This document shows positions 1 to 8,296 of a stretch of DNA of 54,913 bases, piece by piece. The position numbers and the translations under genes are program-made. How positions within the stretch are numbered: the first letter of the stretch is position 1; the number at the start of each line of letters is the position of its first letter. The notes under the pieces were generated by a model, which saw nothing but the letters and a program-made list of their open reading frames with translations, was not told the origin of the DNA and ran no database searches. The stretch lies in the NCBI GenBank assembly GCA_029051525.1, contig JAIDKG010000006.1:1-54913 (forward strand), written 5' to 3'. Source of the DNA: Muribaculaceae bacterium (GTDB taxonomy: Bacteria > Bacteroidota > Bacteroidia > Bacteroidales > Muribaculaceae).

Positions 1-17
1 CTCCTTACAGCAAGTGA

Positions 18-77
18 CAAAATCCACTCCAAGGCTGCGACCCCTACGGCCCCGAAATTTTAAGGAACGCGCTCTAA
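18..77 (-). repeat. Dispersed GCGCTCTAA repeat, long copy
   Basis: Long copy of the dispersed element with core AAGGAACGCGCTCTAA at 62-77, preceded by a conserved stretch rich in CCCCTACG and CCCCGAAATTTT. About 60 nt match the copy at 19861-19922, and the reverse orientation occurs at 14884-14945 and 54800-54842. It lies just upstream of the antitoxin gene. The function is unknown. Confidence 0.8.
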
Positions 78-92
78 TAAAGATTATATTAT

Positions 93-326
93 ATGGAGAT
101 AGTAAGCGCAAGAGAGTTCAGATCTAATCAGACCAAGATTCTGAGCAAGGCAATGCGGGGGGAGTCAGTGCTCTTATCCTCACGCATTGGGATGTTTAAG
201 ATTCTTCCGGTGACGGAGGATGATTCTTTGACAATCCGGATATGCAAAGGGCTGGAACAGGTAAAGATGATTGAAGAGGGGAAACTTCCCCGGCGAACTA
301 TTCAAGAGATGTTGGATGAGCTTTGA
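93..326 (+). CDS. Phd/YefM-like type II antitoxin
   Basis: A 77-residue protein whose N-terminus (MEIVSAREFRSNQTKIL) has the prevent-host-death fold signature: a short beta strand, then a helix that forms the DNA-binding dimer in Phd/YefM proteins. Antitoxins of this class neutralise the partner toxin and repress their own operon. The stop overlaps the start of the downstream RelE/ParE-like ORF by 11 bp, the usual translational coupling of such pairs. The C-terminal tail (EEGKLPRRTIQEMLDEL) would be the toxin-binding segment; this is inferred by analogy. Confidence 0.75.
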   Translation: MEIVSAREFRSNQTKILSKAMRGESVLLSSRIGMFKILPVTEDDSLTIRICKGLEQVKMIEEGKLPRRTIQEMLDEL

Positions 327-660
327 GATAATACCTACACCGGATTTTGAAAGGTCGTTTAAAGCTCTTGCCAAAAGACACAGGTCGCTGAAGCAGGATA
401 TTCTTGACTTTGCAAAATCCTTGCAGGAGAATCCTTTTCAAGGTGATGAACTAAGTCCGGGGATACGTAAAATCCGAATGTCGATTGCATCCAAAGGACG
501 TGGAAAATCCGGAGGAGCAAGGGTTATTACATATACCTTAGTAGTTGCGGAAAACGAGGGTCGGGTTTATCTGATGGATATATATGATAAGGCCGATTAT
601 TCTACCGTCGATGTGGCTATGATTAAGGAAATCGTGAGGTATCTGGGGTTGGCGGAATGA
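316..660 (+). CDS. RelE/ParE-family toxin
   Basis: A 114-residue protein beginning MSFEIIPTPDFERSFK, with the alternating helix and strand pattern of RelE/ParE toxins (IRKIRMSI, ARVITYTLVV, VYLMDIYDKADY). The start at 316 is preferred over the in-frame ATG at 271, because 316 gives the standard family N-terminus and an 11-bp overlap with the antitoxin. RelE members cut mRNA at the ribosome and ParE members act on gyrase. The sequence alone does not decide which, though the basic central strand GRGKSGGARV is more RelE/HigB-like. Confidence 0.75.
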   Translation: MSFEIIPTPDFERSFKALAKRHRSLKQDILDFAKSLQENPFQGDELSPGIRKIRMSIASKGRGKSGGARVITYTLVVAENEGRVYLMDIYDKADYSTVDVAMIKEIVRYLGLAE

Positions 661-770
661 CTTGTCGCGCCTTGAGATGAGGTCGTAATAATTCACTTAA
701 TCAAGAATTTTATTGCGATTTAGGCAGCAAATAAGATGTGTGCCCCCCTAATACATTTTATGGGTGAGGT

Positions 771-790
771 GGGCATAGGTGGGCATAGGT
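771..790 (+). repeat. 10-bp tandem duplication
   Basis: The decamer GGGCATAGGT occurs twice in a row, followed by a partial third copy (GGGTCGG). It lies just upstream of the -33 region of the UPF0371 gene promoter. It may be replication slippage and could affect promoter activity; no function can be assigned. Confidence 0.7.
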
Positions 791-802
791 GGGTCGGACT
801 GA

Positions 803-834
803 TTTGCCGGAATGAGAAAAAATTAGTAAATTTG
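803..834 (+). promoter_or_regulatory. Bacteroidota promoter for UPF0371 gene
   Basis: A -33 TTTG (803-806) lies 20 nt from a -7 box TAAATTTG (827-834), matching the Bacteroidota sigma-70 consensus. The predicted transcription start is only a few bases before the ATG at 844. The upstream in-frame ATG at 736 would precede the promoter and is rejected. Confidence 0.7.
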
Positions 835-843
835 CAATCCGTT

Positions 844-2343
844 ATGAAATACGGTTTTGACAACGAGAAATATCTCATCACCCAGTCCGAACATATCAAA
901 GAGCGTATAGCCCAGTTCGGCAATAAGCTTTACCTCGAGCTTGGAGGAAAGCTCTTCGACGACCACCATGCCAGCCGGGTGCTCCCCGGTTTTCAGCCTG
1001 ACAGTAAGCTGCGTATGCTCAGCCAGCTGGCCGACCAGGCAGAAATCGTAATCGTAATCAGCGCGAAGGATATAGAGAAAAACAAGGTGCGCACCGACCT
1101 CGGTATCACTTATGATATGGATGTGCTGCGCCTGCGCGATGAGTTTACGAAACGCGGTTTTATGGTGTCGTCGGTGGTAATCACCCATTATAACGGCCAG
1201 AGCAGCGCCGATGCGTTCCGTCGCCGTCTGGAGAATCTCGGGATTGCCACCTATCTTCACTATACCATCGAGGGATATCCGGAGAATGTGGCCCTTATCG
1301 ACTCCGACGAGGGCTTCGGACGCAATGACTATGTGCAGACTTCGCGTCCGCTGGTGATTGTGACCGCTCCCGGCCCCGGTAGCGGCAAGATGGCAGTGTG
1401 TCTGAGTCAGCTTTACAATGAGAACAAGCGCGGCGTGAAGGCCGGATATGCCAAGTTTGAGACATTCCCGGTGTGGAGTCTGCCGTTGCGTCATCCGGTG
1501 AATATCGCTTATGAGGCAGCTACAGCCGATCTTAACGATATCAATATGATCGACCCTTTCCATCTCGACGCTTATGGAAAGACGGCCATCAATTATAACC
1601 GCGATATAGAGATTTTCCCTGTGCTCAACGCCCTTTTTGAGGGTATATATGGCGAGAATCCATATAAATCGCCCACTGATATGGGTGTGAATATGGTGGG
1701 ATTCTGTATCAGCGATGATGCGGTGTGCCGCGAGGCTTCGCGCCAGGAAATCGTGCGTCGCTATTTCCGTGCCCTCAATGAGTTTGCCACCGGCGCCGAC
1801 AATGAGCGTGAGGTCAATAAAATCTCACTCCTCTTCAAGCAGGCCGGCATCAGTCCCGACTATCGCCTGCCGCTCGTGGCGGCCCGCGAACGTGCGCGCC
1901 AGAGCGGTGTGCCCTGTTCGGCGATGGAACTGGCCGACGGCACCGTGATTACTGCTGAGTCGGGCGACCTGCTCGGTTCGAGTTCTGCGCTGCTGCTCAA
2001 TACTATGAAGCATCTGGCCGGCATCGACCATGATCTGAAACTGATTCCGCAGAGCCTCATCGAACCGGTGCAGCTCACAAAGACCGCCTATCTGCACAGC
2101 CGCAATCCGCGGTTGCATACTGATGAGGTGCTTGTGGCCCTCTCAGTGCTGAGTTCCACCGATGAGAACTGCCGCCGCGCCCTGGAGGTGCTGCCGCTGC
2201 TCGACGGATGCCAGATGCACAGCACCGAGATGCTGGGTGAAGTTGACCATAAGATATTCAAGAAACTCGGAGTCGGACTCACCTGCGACCCGGCCAAGAA
2301 GCGTGCCCGTAATTCCGCTCTTCAGCCTGTAGAACGCGACTGA
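844..2343 (+). CDS. UPF0371 / DUF1846 family protein
   Basis: A 499-residue cytosolic protein of the conserved UPF0371 (DUF1846) family, whose members are about 500 residues; the biochemical role is not established. Recognisable stretches are the start MKYGFDNEKYL, the LGGKLFDDHHASRVLPGF region and a glycine-rich loop VTAPGPGSGKMAVCLSQLYN near residue 175 that resembles a nucleotide-binding P-loop. The promoter at 803-834 fixes the start at 844. The gene stands alone and ends at a strong bidirectional hairpin. Confidence 0.85.
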   Translation: MKYGFDNEKYLITQSEHIKERIAQFGNKLYLELGGKLFDDHHASRVLPGFQPDSKLRMLSQLADQAEIVIVISAKDIEKNKVRTDLGITYDMDVLRLRDEFTKRGFMVSSVVITHYNGQSSADAFRRRLENLGIATYLHYTIEGYPENVALIDSDEGFGRNDYVQTSRPLVIVTAPGPGSGKMAVCLSQLYNENKRGVKAGYAKFETFPVWSLPLRHPVNIAYEAATADLNDINMIDPFHLDAYGKTAINYNRDIEIFPVLNALFEGIYGENPYKSPTDMGVNMVGFCISDDAVCREASRQEIVRRYFRALNEFATGADNEREVNKISLLFKQAGISPDYRLPLVAARERARQSGVPCSAMELADGTVITAESGDLLGSSSALLLNTMKHLAGIDHDLKLIPQSLIEPVQLTKTAYLHSRNPRLHTDEVLVALSVLSSTDENCRRALEVLPLLDGCQMHSTEMLGEVDHKIFKKLGVGLTCDPAKKRARNSALQPVERD

Positions 2344-2362
2344 TTGAGTGGTTCAAAATACT

Positions 2363-2402
2363 ATCCGGGCTCCGATCCCATTGTGGGGATCGGAGCCCGG
2401 AT
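2363..2402. terminator. Bidirectional hairpin terminator
   Basis: A perfect 17-bp stem (2363-2379 with 2386-2402) and a 6-nt loop, followed by GTTTTATA. It sits between the convergent UPF0371 gene and the minus-strand DUF3108-like gene and can serve both. Confidence 0.85.
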
Positions 2403-2425
2403 GTTTTATAAGTAGCGTAATGGAT

Positions 2426-3211
2426 TCAGGGAGTGTAGTATACTCTCACCTGACCGATGGGAAGGTTGCCGATGAGCTGGAGCGGGATGTGTCGTGGGTC
2501 GGTGGAGATCCATGCATCAATGTCGTCGCTCGATTTGCGGCCGCCGTTGCCGGTGAAGCGGAAGCGGATATGCCATGCCTCGCGGTGGGTGCCGTCGCGC
2601 AGTTTGATTCTCTCCTTCCCCTCGCAACGGATTGTGAGTCGCTCGGTCTGTTTGCCGGAGAAGATATTTACCGTCTCGGAGCCTCCCCGGCTGAGGTTGG
2701 AGTAATTGATGGATCGGAGATAGTAGAATACGCTCAGCATGTCGAAGGTGGCCCCTTCGGCTTTTAGGGTGAGATTGCTTTGCGAGCGCTCCCCTTTCTT
2801 ATTGACCCGTAGTCGGGATGCTTCGCCGCTCACATGGTTGCCGCTGCGGGTGAATCTGATTTCATCGCGGCTGAATCGGCCCCCCTCATGAGCGCTTTTC
2901 ACATATCGCCGGGGATGCAGTGTGCGGCTGTCGGCATCGGAGATGAGGGTGTCGCGCACGCAGAACACCTTGTCGGCCCAAGGCTTGGTGCGAGCCGTCA
3001 AGGTAAGATGACTGGTGCCGCCCGACTCCCGCATAGAGAGAGAGGCAGTCCCGGCCTCCTTATGTATAAGTCCCCACTTATAGGTTATGACATAATGCAG
3101 AGTCTCCGAAGCCGCATAAAGCTGCATCGGAATTATCATGGCCATAACCGCCACTATGAAAATCTTCCATAGTCGCCAACGAAACAAATCCTTCATATAC
3201 ATATAACGCAT
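2426..3211 (-). CDS. DUF3108-like exported protein
   Basis: About 261 residues with an N-terminal export signal (basic MKDLFRWRLWK, then a hydrophobic run ending ...PMQLYAA). The mature part follows the DUF3108 pattern: an opening TLHYVITYKWG strand, an internal TKPWADKVFCVRDTL, and a closing IPLQLIGNLPIGQVRVYYTP. DUF3108 proteins are periplasmic beta-rich proteins of unknown function. ATGs at 3211 and 3196 are both plausible. The open frame extending to 3361 runs into the palindromic repeat and is not believed. The gene has no obvious operon partner. Confidence 0.75.
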   Translation of the reverse strand: MRYMYMKDLFRWRLWKIFIVAVMAMIIPMQLYAASETLHYVITYKWGLIHKEAGTASLSMRESGGTSHLTLTARTKPWADKVFCVRDTLISDADSRTLHPRRYVKSAHEGGRFSRDEIRFTRSGNHVSGEASRLRVNKKGERSQSNLTLKAEGATFDMLSVFYYLRSINYSNLSRGGSETVNIFSGKQTERLTIRCEGKERIKLRDGTHREAWHIRFRFTGNGGRKSSDDIDAWISTDPRHIPLQLIGNLPIGQVRVYYTP

Positions 3212-3290
3212 CCCGGCTTCCCCAAGTTGTGTTAACACTCCACAAAGGAGGATTGTCGATGCGGCGCGCACGTACGGTCGCGGCCTGCCG

Positions 3291-3640
3291 CGACCGGGTC
3301 TCACGCGAACCGGCACTCCCCGGATTCTCACACCGAATCCAACGCGGTGAATCCCACGCAAAGGCGCAAAGGCGCAGAGAGCTCCGCGCTCGGCTTACGC
3401 GCCGGATGGCCTCTGCGCCTTTGCGTCTCTGCGTGGTTCCTTGCTGTCGGGGCGCGAATCGGCCGCGACCGGGTCTCACGCGAACCGGCACTCCCCGGAT
3501 TCTCACGCCGAATCCAACGCGGTGAATCCCACGCAAAGGCGCAAAGGCGCAAAGAGCTCCGCGCTCGGCTTACGCGCCGGATGGCCTCTGCGCCTTTGCG
3601 CCTCTGCGTGGTCCCTTGCTGTCAGGCCGCGACCGTACGT
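3291..3640. repeat. Tandem 175-bp copies of a palindromic repeat
   Basis: Two head-to-tail copies with a 175-bp period (3291-3465 and 3466-3640). Each contains a long inverted repeat: CACGCAAAGGCGCAAAGGCG (from 3355 and 3530) pairs with a CTCTGCGCCTTTGCG...GCGTGG arm about 80 nt further on. Related copies lie at 6988-7036, 7986-8097 and 8104-8202. The ORFs inside are repeat artefacts. RNA from either strand would fold into a stem of about 25 bp. Confidence 0.85.
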
Positions 3641-3723
3641 ATGGCACTCTCTGGCTGTAATATAGTTGCTTTGCGGGCGGCGATGGCGAGCGGCCGGAGG
3701 ATTTCAAAAGGTTATGATATGGC

Positions 3724-3752
3724 AAAGCCTCGACCGGAATGGTCGAGGCTTT
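3724..3752 (-). terminator. Terminator of the WG-repeat gene
   Basis: A 12-bp stem (3724-3735 with 3741-3752) and a 5-nt loop, 50 bp past the stop of the minus-strand WG-repeat gene. The AAA/TTT ends of the stem give a U-run on either strand. Confidence 0.75.
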
Positions 3753-3802
3753 GTGTCTTACGACAGGTTGCGGAGAGATGGTTGCACTCTCCGGATGGTC
3801 GG

Positions 3803-5371
3803 TTACTGTTTCGGGATATATCCCCAGATGGCTTTGGGGGAGAGAAGAATCAGGTCGTAGAGGGGTTCTACCAGTACTTTGCCATCCTTGATGGAGACTA
3901 CTCCTCGCTTTGAGTTGGCATCGCGGAATGTCATGTTGCCACCGCAGATAGAGCCGTATACGCGGCCCGGCAGTGCGATTCGCTCACCTGTGGAGGCATT
4001 CAGTATGGCGGGAGCATCCTCTTCGGCGTTATTGATCAGGATGTAGCCTTGGCCGAGATTGAACGCATGGGGAAGGTGCTCGGCAATTGTTTTGCCGGTT
4101 AGATCAATCACTCCGTAGTCTCCTTGGGGACCTGATATGGCGTAGCCGTCGTTAAACTTTGTAGCTGAGCCGTCGATGCTGAATGCGATGTGGCCGTTCT
4201 CATCCATATAGGCGGTTTGGCCGTGGCGTTTCAGGTTGATTAGTCCGTCGTTGAAATCCAGTTCATTCAGGAACGTGTGGGTATGTTCCCACTCCTTGTC
4301 GAGGATTACATTGCCGTCGTGGTCTACAACGCCCCAGAGCTTGTTGTCGTCGGAGACGAAGATTACATGCTCAAACACCTTGATTGTTTTAGCCTTGCAT
4401 ACGGGAGTGCAGTCAGGCTTCAAGACTTCATTGCGGTTGACGATGATTAAACCGTGCTCCATTTTAATGCTACTCTTGCCGGAGAGCAGCACGTTGCCTT
4501 TCAGGTCGGCCATGGCGGTTATGCCCATATTGTAGTCTTTCATGAAGCAGATATACTCTCCGTTGAGGAACCATACCTCTTCATACTCCATCGGAAGCAC
4601 AATCTCTCCATTGGGAGCCACGACCCCGATTTTATCGTTATCGCCTACTGCCAGATACATACCGTCATGGTCGCAGTATTGGGTGATAGGCTGATCCACC
4701 GGACCGGCCACTATGTTGCAGTCCTTGTCGATGAGGAAATATTTCCCATCCTTGGCTGCCACGGAGTAGTCTTGGAGCTCGTCGATTCCGCGCATGAATC
4801 CGGCGATCTCAGAATATTCCGGAGCTAATGCCCAATTGCCATCGAGGCCCAGCAGTCCGACTTTCCCTTTTTCTTCGCAAGCCACAGAGAGATTGTGGTA
4901 AAATCCCTCTAAGCGGAGGAATTTCGGTTCAATCACGAGATTGCCTTCAACGTCGAAGGCACCCTCTTTGCCGGCATCGACACTTTCGACCACAATGCGG
5001 CCATCGGACGCATTAAGGCAGTTCGGAGTGTACTCCGACGGGTCAAACAGGAGGTCGCCCTGACGGTTGATGTAGCCGGATTCAGACTCTTTGGTAGTTT
5101 TATTTTTTCTGGAGATCTGGAATATATCGCCATCTGCCTTTATGCTTTCAAACTCGGCGGGGGCTATCATCTCACCGCGAGAATCGACGATACCCATCTT
5201 TTTCCCCTTATAGAAGGCACAGTAGTCGTCGGAGAGGCGGCACATCTTCTCTATGCCGCTATAGAAATCCTCTTTTAGTTCGCCGTTGATTTCAGAGAGC
5301 AGATTCCCCTCCAAATCATATGTTGCCACTCTTGCCTTGGTGGCATCAAATTTAATTTTCTTTTTTGCCAT
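3803..5371 (-). CDS. WG-repeat protein
   Basis: A 522-residue protein made almost entirely of WG/KWG-type beta repeats: recurring units such as KKMGIVDSRGEMIAPAEFE, GKVGLLGLDGNWALAPEYSE, DKIGVVAPNGEIVLPMEYEE and KLWGVVDHDGNVILDKEWE, each about 45 residues. Such repeats form beta-propeller-like surfaces, usually of unknown ligand. There is no signal peptide, so it is probably cytoplasmic. It lies 31 bp downstream of the 5403-6425 gene on the same strand, and both begin MAKK, suggesting one transcript ending at 3724-3752. Confidence 0.85.
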   Translation of the reverse strand: MAKKKIKFDATKARVATYDLEGNLLSEINGELKEDFYSGIEKMCRLSDDYCAFYKGKKMGIVDSRGEMIAPAEFESIKADGDIFQISRKNKTTKESESGYINRQGDLLFDPSEYTPNCLNASDGRIVVESVDAGKEGAFDVEGNLVIEPKFLRLEGFYHNLSVACEEKGKVGLLGLDGNWALAPEYSEIAGFMRGIDELQDYSVAAKDGKYFLIDKDCNIVAGPVDQPITQYCDHDGMYLAVGDNDKIGVVAPNGEIVLPMEYEEVWFLNGEYICFMKDYNMGITAMADLKGNVLLSGKSSIKMEHGLIIVNRNEVLKPDCTPVCKAKTIKVFEHVIFVSDDNKLWGVVDHDGNVILDKEWEHTHTFLNELDFNDGLINLKRHGQTAYMDENGHIAFSIDGSATKFNDGYAISGPQGDYGVIDLTGKTIAEHLPHAFNLGQGYILINNAEEDAPAILNASTGERIALPGRVYGSICGGNMTFRDANSKRGVVSIKDGKVLVEPLYDLILLSPKAIWGYIPKQ

Positions 5372-5402
5372 GTCGCGTTATTTTATTGTTGTTGTATGAT
5401 AG

Positions 5403-6425
5403 TTATGCCTCCCATATGGTTTCGGAGGATATCTCGCGTTCGGAGTCAATGTCGAGCTCGATGTCATACTGTCGGCCGTCGTAGACCACTCCCGTGTTGA
5501 CCTCTATCTCGGCGTCGGGCACCACAAACTCATTGTAAAGGAAATGGAATTTCTTGGGATCGAACTTCTCATTCTCAGCGATTTCGATAGTCACCGATGC
5601 CTGAATCTTGGTCTGAATCCACTCTATCCGGCCAATCTCCATATCCTCGGCCTCTTCCAGGTCGCAACTGCAGTAGTCGAAGACATCTGAGGGGGTCTTG
5701 TCGGCAAACTGCTCGTAGGCCGGATCCAGAAATTTAGCCTCCGCCTCGTCATAGATCTCTTCCGGCCACTCATATCCATAGATCATGCTGCCCAGATCAT
5801 CACAGGAATACTCTGTTTCCTCCTCTCCATCGAGGACGGCGATTCTGAAGTATTCGGAGTCTCGCATTGCATTGTGGCACTCCATCAGATCCTCTTCCGA
5901 ATCGAATACGTCAAGTCGTGTGCCCTCTCCATAGAGGCTGATTGTCACCTCTTTCATTTTCGGGGCCGAGGCGGGGAGGTCGTTGTCGGCGGCCGGTTCT
6001 GTCGGCGTCTCCTTGAGGGGAGGCATCTTGCCGCTATGGGCAAACTCCACGAGTACAGCACCGTATCGCTGGGTGTTCCAACCCTGCTCATTGGGGTCGG
6101 GTAGGAAATTCAGTTCTTTGGCTACTTCGCGCAGACCCGCCTTGGTGTTGCCATACTTGCGGATCACGTTGATGCGGTTGTTCTCCTCACGCTCGATGGT
6201 ATATTCTCCCACCGTGCCTACCGTCTCACCGCCACACAGCTCCTTGAGCACGCGGCGTCCCCACTCCTGAGTATTCCATTCCTTCTCCGGCATGGGTAGG
6301 CCGGCCTCGGTCCAGATTTCTATCAGAGCTTTTTTGGTCGACTTATATATGCGGCTTACTTCGACCGAACCGTTGTCGTGGATGGTGACGATGTATTCAC
6401 CGATGATTTCAGATTTCTTTGCCAT
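5403..6425 (-). CDS. Uncharacterised protein with duplicated N-terminal domain
   Basis: A 340-residue acidic protein, not assigned to a family. The first 130 residues are a duplication: GEYIVTIHDNGSVEVSRIY...KEWNTQEWGRRVLKEL and GEYTIEREENNRINVIRKY...QGWNTQRYGAVLVEFA, each a short beta hairpin, a helix and a conserved WNTQ.(W/Y)G motif. A low-complexity linker follows. The C-terminal half begins KEVTISLYGEGTRLDVFDSEEDL and ends in a strand-rich acidic segment. It precedes the WG-repeat gene and is probably co-transcribed with it. Confidence 0.7.
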   Translation of the reverse strand: MAKKSEIIGEYIVTIHDNGSVEVSRIYKSTKKALIEIWTEAGLPMPEKEWNTQEWGRRVLKELCGGETVGTVGEYTIEREENNRINVIRKYGNTKAGLREVAKELNFLPDPNEQGWNTQRYGAVLVEFAHSGKMPPLKETPTEPAADNDLPASAPKMKEVTISLYGEGTRLDVFDSEEDLMECHNAMRDSEYFRIAVLDGEEETEYSCDDLGSMIYGYEWPEEIYDEAEAKFLDPAYEQFADKTPSDVFDYCSCDLEEAEDMEIGRIEWIQTKIQASVTIEIAENEKFDPKKFHFLYNEFVVPDAEIEVNTGVVYDGRQYDIELDIDSEREISSETIWEA

Positions 6426-6547
6426 TGTTACGTATCAGATTAGGTTATCATAATCGGTTGTGTATGTTGCAAGCCGGTCTAATTGTCCGGCGGATGCAAC
6501 TTCTGCTCCAGAGTATATATACTAAATCAGGTGTATGAATTTAGTAG

Positions 6548-6595
6548 ACACAACGCGCCGACATGCCGGATTCCCGGCATGTCGACGCGTTGTGT
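6548..6595. terminator. Long imperfect hairpin
   Basis: Arms of about 22 nt (6548-6569 and 6574-6595) pair with one mismatch around a 4-nt loop. It lies upstream of the minus-strand operon at 3803-6425 with no gene ending near it on the plus strand. It could be a terminator for incoming transcription or a protein-binding palindrome. Confidence 0.55.
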
Positions 6596-6987
6596 GGTCG
6601 AAAAATTCGTAAAGAGTGATTACAGGATTCATTTCGTTGCATAAAGATTATTGACTCCTTCCCACAGAGGTGTGGAAAAGAGGTGTCATTAATCTTTTGC
6701 AACGGGAGGCAAAAATATTTCGGTTTATCTTTCCGGCTCACTTGCGGAGCCGGAAGAAGGGACAAGGAGCCGTTCCACAATTTTCAGTCCTCGCTCTTCC
6801 GCTTGAAGAATACCCGGCCGAATTGCCATGATTGTGTACTCATCCCGCCGGAGGCACCATTGCGGCGCACGCTCCGGATTGCATTGCAAATTTAGCAAAT
6901 CGAATCCATCTTTACAAATGAAGTTGTTTAAAATTTTCTATTTTTCAAGATTCTGCCATATTTTCGAGGCGCCTCACGACGGAATGG

Positions 6988-7036
6988 GATGGCCTCTGCG
7001 CCTTTGCGTGGTTCCCTTACTGTCGGGGCGCGAATC
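6988..7036. repeat. Partial palindromic-repeat copy
   Basis: Contains only the right arm of the repeat seen at 3291-3640 (GGCCTCTGCGCCTTTGCGTG, then a CTGTCGGGGCGCGAATCGG tail). The left arm is absent, so this copy cannot form the full stem and is probably a decayed remnant. Confidence 0.75.
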
Positions 7037-7112
7037 GGCCGATGCCTCGGTCGCGGCAGGCCGCGACCGAGTATATGCTATCGAATTTACAACGAATTTC
7101 CGGATTGGGGTG

Positions 7113-7142
7113 TTTGTATATCAGAAAGAATCGCTAAATTTG
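7113..7142 (+). promoter_or_regulatory. Promoter of mntA-hepT
   Basis: TTTG at 7113-7116 and TAAATTTG at 7135-7142 with 18 nt between them fit the Bacteroidota consensus. The ATG at 7163 follows 20 nt later, which rules out the longer frame beginning at 6989. Confidence 0.7.
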
Positions 7143-7162
7143 TATTTATAACACACCAGTCT

Positions 7163-7471
7163 ATGAAGTTGATTGAACTAAACTTGCAACGAATCATCGA
7201 CCTCTGTCGGAAGCACAAGGTCAAGACTTTGGCGGTTTTTGGCTCTATCCTGACAGATAGATTCAACGACCAAAGTGATGTGGATTTACTTGTAGACTTC
7301 GATACGACAGACCATGAGAAGTGGGATTACGTTACAAATTATTTCGATTTTCGTGACGCATTAGAACGGCTTTTCGGCAGGAAAGTCGATTTGATAGAGG
7401 AAGGTGGCTTGCGCAACAAATATTTTATTGCCAATGTCAACCGTACAAAACAGATGATTTATGGCAATTGA
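7163..7471 (+). CDS. mntA: MntA-type nucleotidyltransferase antitoxin
   Basis: A 102-residue minimal nucleotidyltransferase. The signature GS-x10-DxD is complete: GSILTDRF, then DVDLLVDF, with a third acidic residue in the strand KVDLIEEGGL. In characterised MntA/HepT systems this enzyme adds AMP units from ATP to a tyrosine of the HEPN toxin and so inactivates it. The frame overlaps hepT by 11 bp. The start follows the promoter at 7135-7142. Confidence 0.85.
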   Translation: MKLIELNLQRIIDLCRKHKVKTLAVFGSILTDRFNDQSDVDLLVDFDTTDHEKWDYVTNYFDFRDALERLFGRKVDLIEEGGLRNKYFIANVNRTKQMIYGN

Positions 7472-7835
7472 AGAAGTCTTGACATATCTTCAAGATGTGT
7501 TGGATGCCATCAACGATATGGAGAGTTGCTTTGTGGACTTCCCGAACAGATATGATTTGTTTGAGAAGGATATAATGCGAAAATGTGTTGTGGAACGAAA
7601 GACCGAGATTATGGGAGAAGCCATAAATCGGATTAGGAAGGCTGACCCTTCTGTGGAGATTCCTAATGCAAGAGCTATTATTGACACTCGCAATCGAATT
7701 ATACATGCTTACGACAATGTGCAACCTGAATTTTTATGGAGTTTGGTAGTTCGCCATATTCCTGAACTTAAGAAAGATATTGAGCGAATTATTGTGGAAT
7801 ACGAGGAACGATATAACAGTACTCGTAGGTCGTAA
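7461..7835 (+). CDS. hepT: HepT-type HEPN RNase toxin
   Basis: A 124-residue all-helical HEPN protein (DUF86/HepT family). The RNase motif R-x4-H is present as RNRIIH and is followed by AY, giving R-x4-H-x-Y with the tyrosine that MntA modifies in characterised systems. The toxin is expected to cleave RNA as a dimer when not AMPylated. It is translationally coupled to mntA by an 11-bp overlap. The pair sits between palindromic-repeat copies, consistent with horizontal acquisition. Confidence 0.85.
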   Translation: MAIEEVLTYLQDVLDAINDMESCFVDFPNRYDLFEKDIMRKCVVERKTEIMGEAINRIRKADPSVEIPNARAIIDTRNRIIHAYDNVQPEFLWSLVVRHIPELKKDIERIIVEYEERYNSTRRS

Positions 7836-7942
7836 GCCATGACTAAACTTCATCAGCGGTCATAGAGCTCAGCGACCTTACACCGACGGAATGGATAGTG
7901 CAGTCGCTCCGCGACTTAGGCTGCGCTTTGGGAGTCGGTATG

Positions 7943-7965
7943 CTGGTGGGTCGGAGACCCACCAG
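7943..7965 (+). terminator. Hairpin downstream of hepT
   Basis: A perfect 10-bp stem (7943-7952 with 7956-7965) and a 3-nt loop about 110 bp past the hepT stop. There is no U-run, so termination is only inferred. Confidence 0.45.
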
Positions 7966-7985
7966 AACTGGATCGGGCAGGCGGC

Positions 7986-8202
7986 GCGGTGAATCCCACG
8001 CAAAGCCGCAAAGGCGCAAAGAGCTCCGTGCACGGCTTACGCGCCGGCAGGCCTCTGCGCCTTTGCGTCTCTGCGTGGTTTCTTGCTGTCGGGGCGCGGG
8101 GGGGCCACGCAAAGCCGCAAAGGCGCAAAGAGCTCCGCGCACGGCTTACGCGCCGGCAGGCCTCTGCGCCTTTGCGCCTTTGCGTGGTTTCTTGCTGTCG
8201 GG
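7986..8202. repeat. Two palindromic-repeat copies, 109-bp period
   Basis: Two further copies of the repeat of 3291-3640, at 7986-8097 and 8104-8202. Their CACGCAAAGCCGC cores are 109 bp apart. Both keep the two arms and the central GAGCTCCG...CGGCTTACGCGCCGG segment. The spacer between copies differs from that at 3291-3640, so each pair seems to have duplicated independently. The GGCCGCGACCGTACGTATG tail at 8211-8229 also occurs at 3625-3642. Confidence 0.85.
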
Positions 8203-8296
8203 GCCCGAATCGGCCGCGACCGTACGTATGGGTGCGCATGGTTGCCTCGGCAGGCCGCGGCTGAGGCATCCCTCCGGCTGAGGGATATGAAATGAG

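Larger units (their letters stand above)
6426..7162. other. Gene-poor stretch
   Basis: About 740 bp without a credible gene. It holds the hairpin at 6548-6595, a second perfect 9-bp hairpin (6731-6739 with 6747-6755), a partial copy of the palindromic repeat at 6988-7036, and the mntA promoter at 7113-7142. ORFs of 70-107 codons here have no family resemblance and low-complexity translations. Confidence 0.6.

Noticed and set aside
736..843. Upstream start of the UPF0371 ORF
   Set aside because: The promoter at 803-834 lies inside that extension and the family begins at MKYGFDNEKYL.
3078..3913. Several overlapping ORFs of 74-188 codons on both strands rich in HAKAQRR and PLRLC motifs
   Set aside because: They are translations of the palindromic repeat in multiple frames, with no independent start signals and identical segments in unrelated contexts.
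6541..6895. ORFs of 79 and 70 codons in the 6.4-7.2 kb gap
   Set aside because: They overlap hairpins, have no family resemblance and no promoter.
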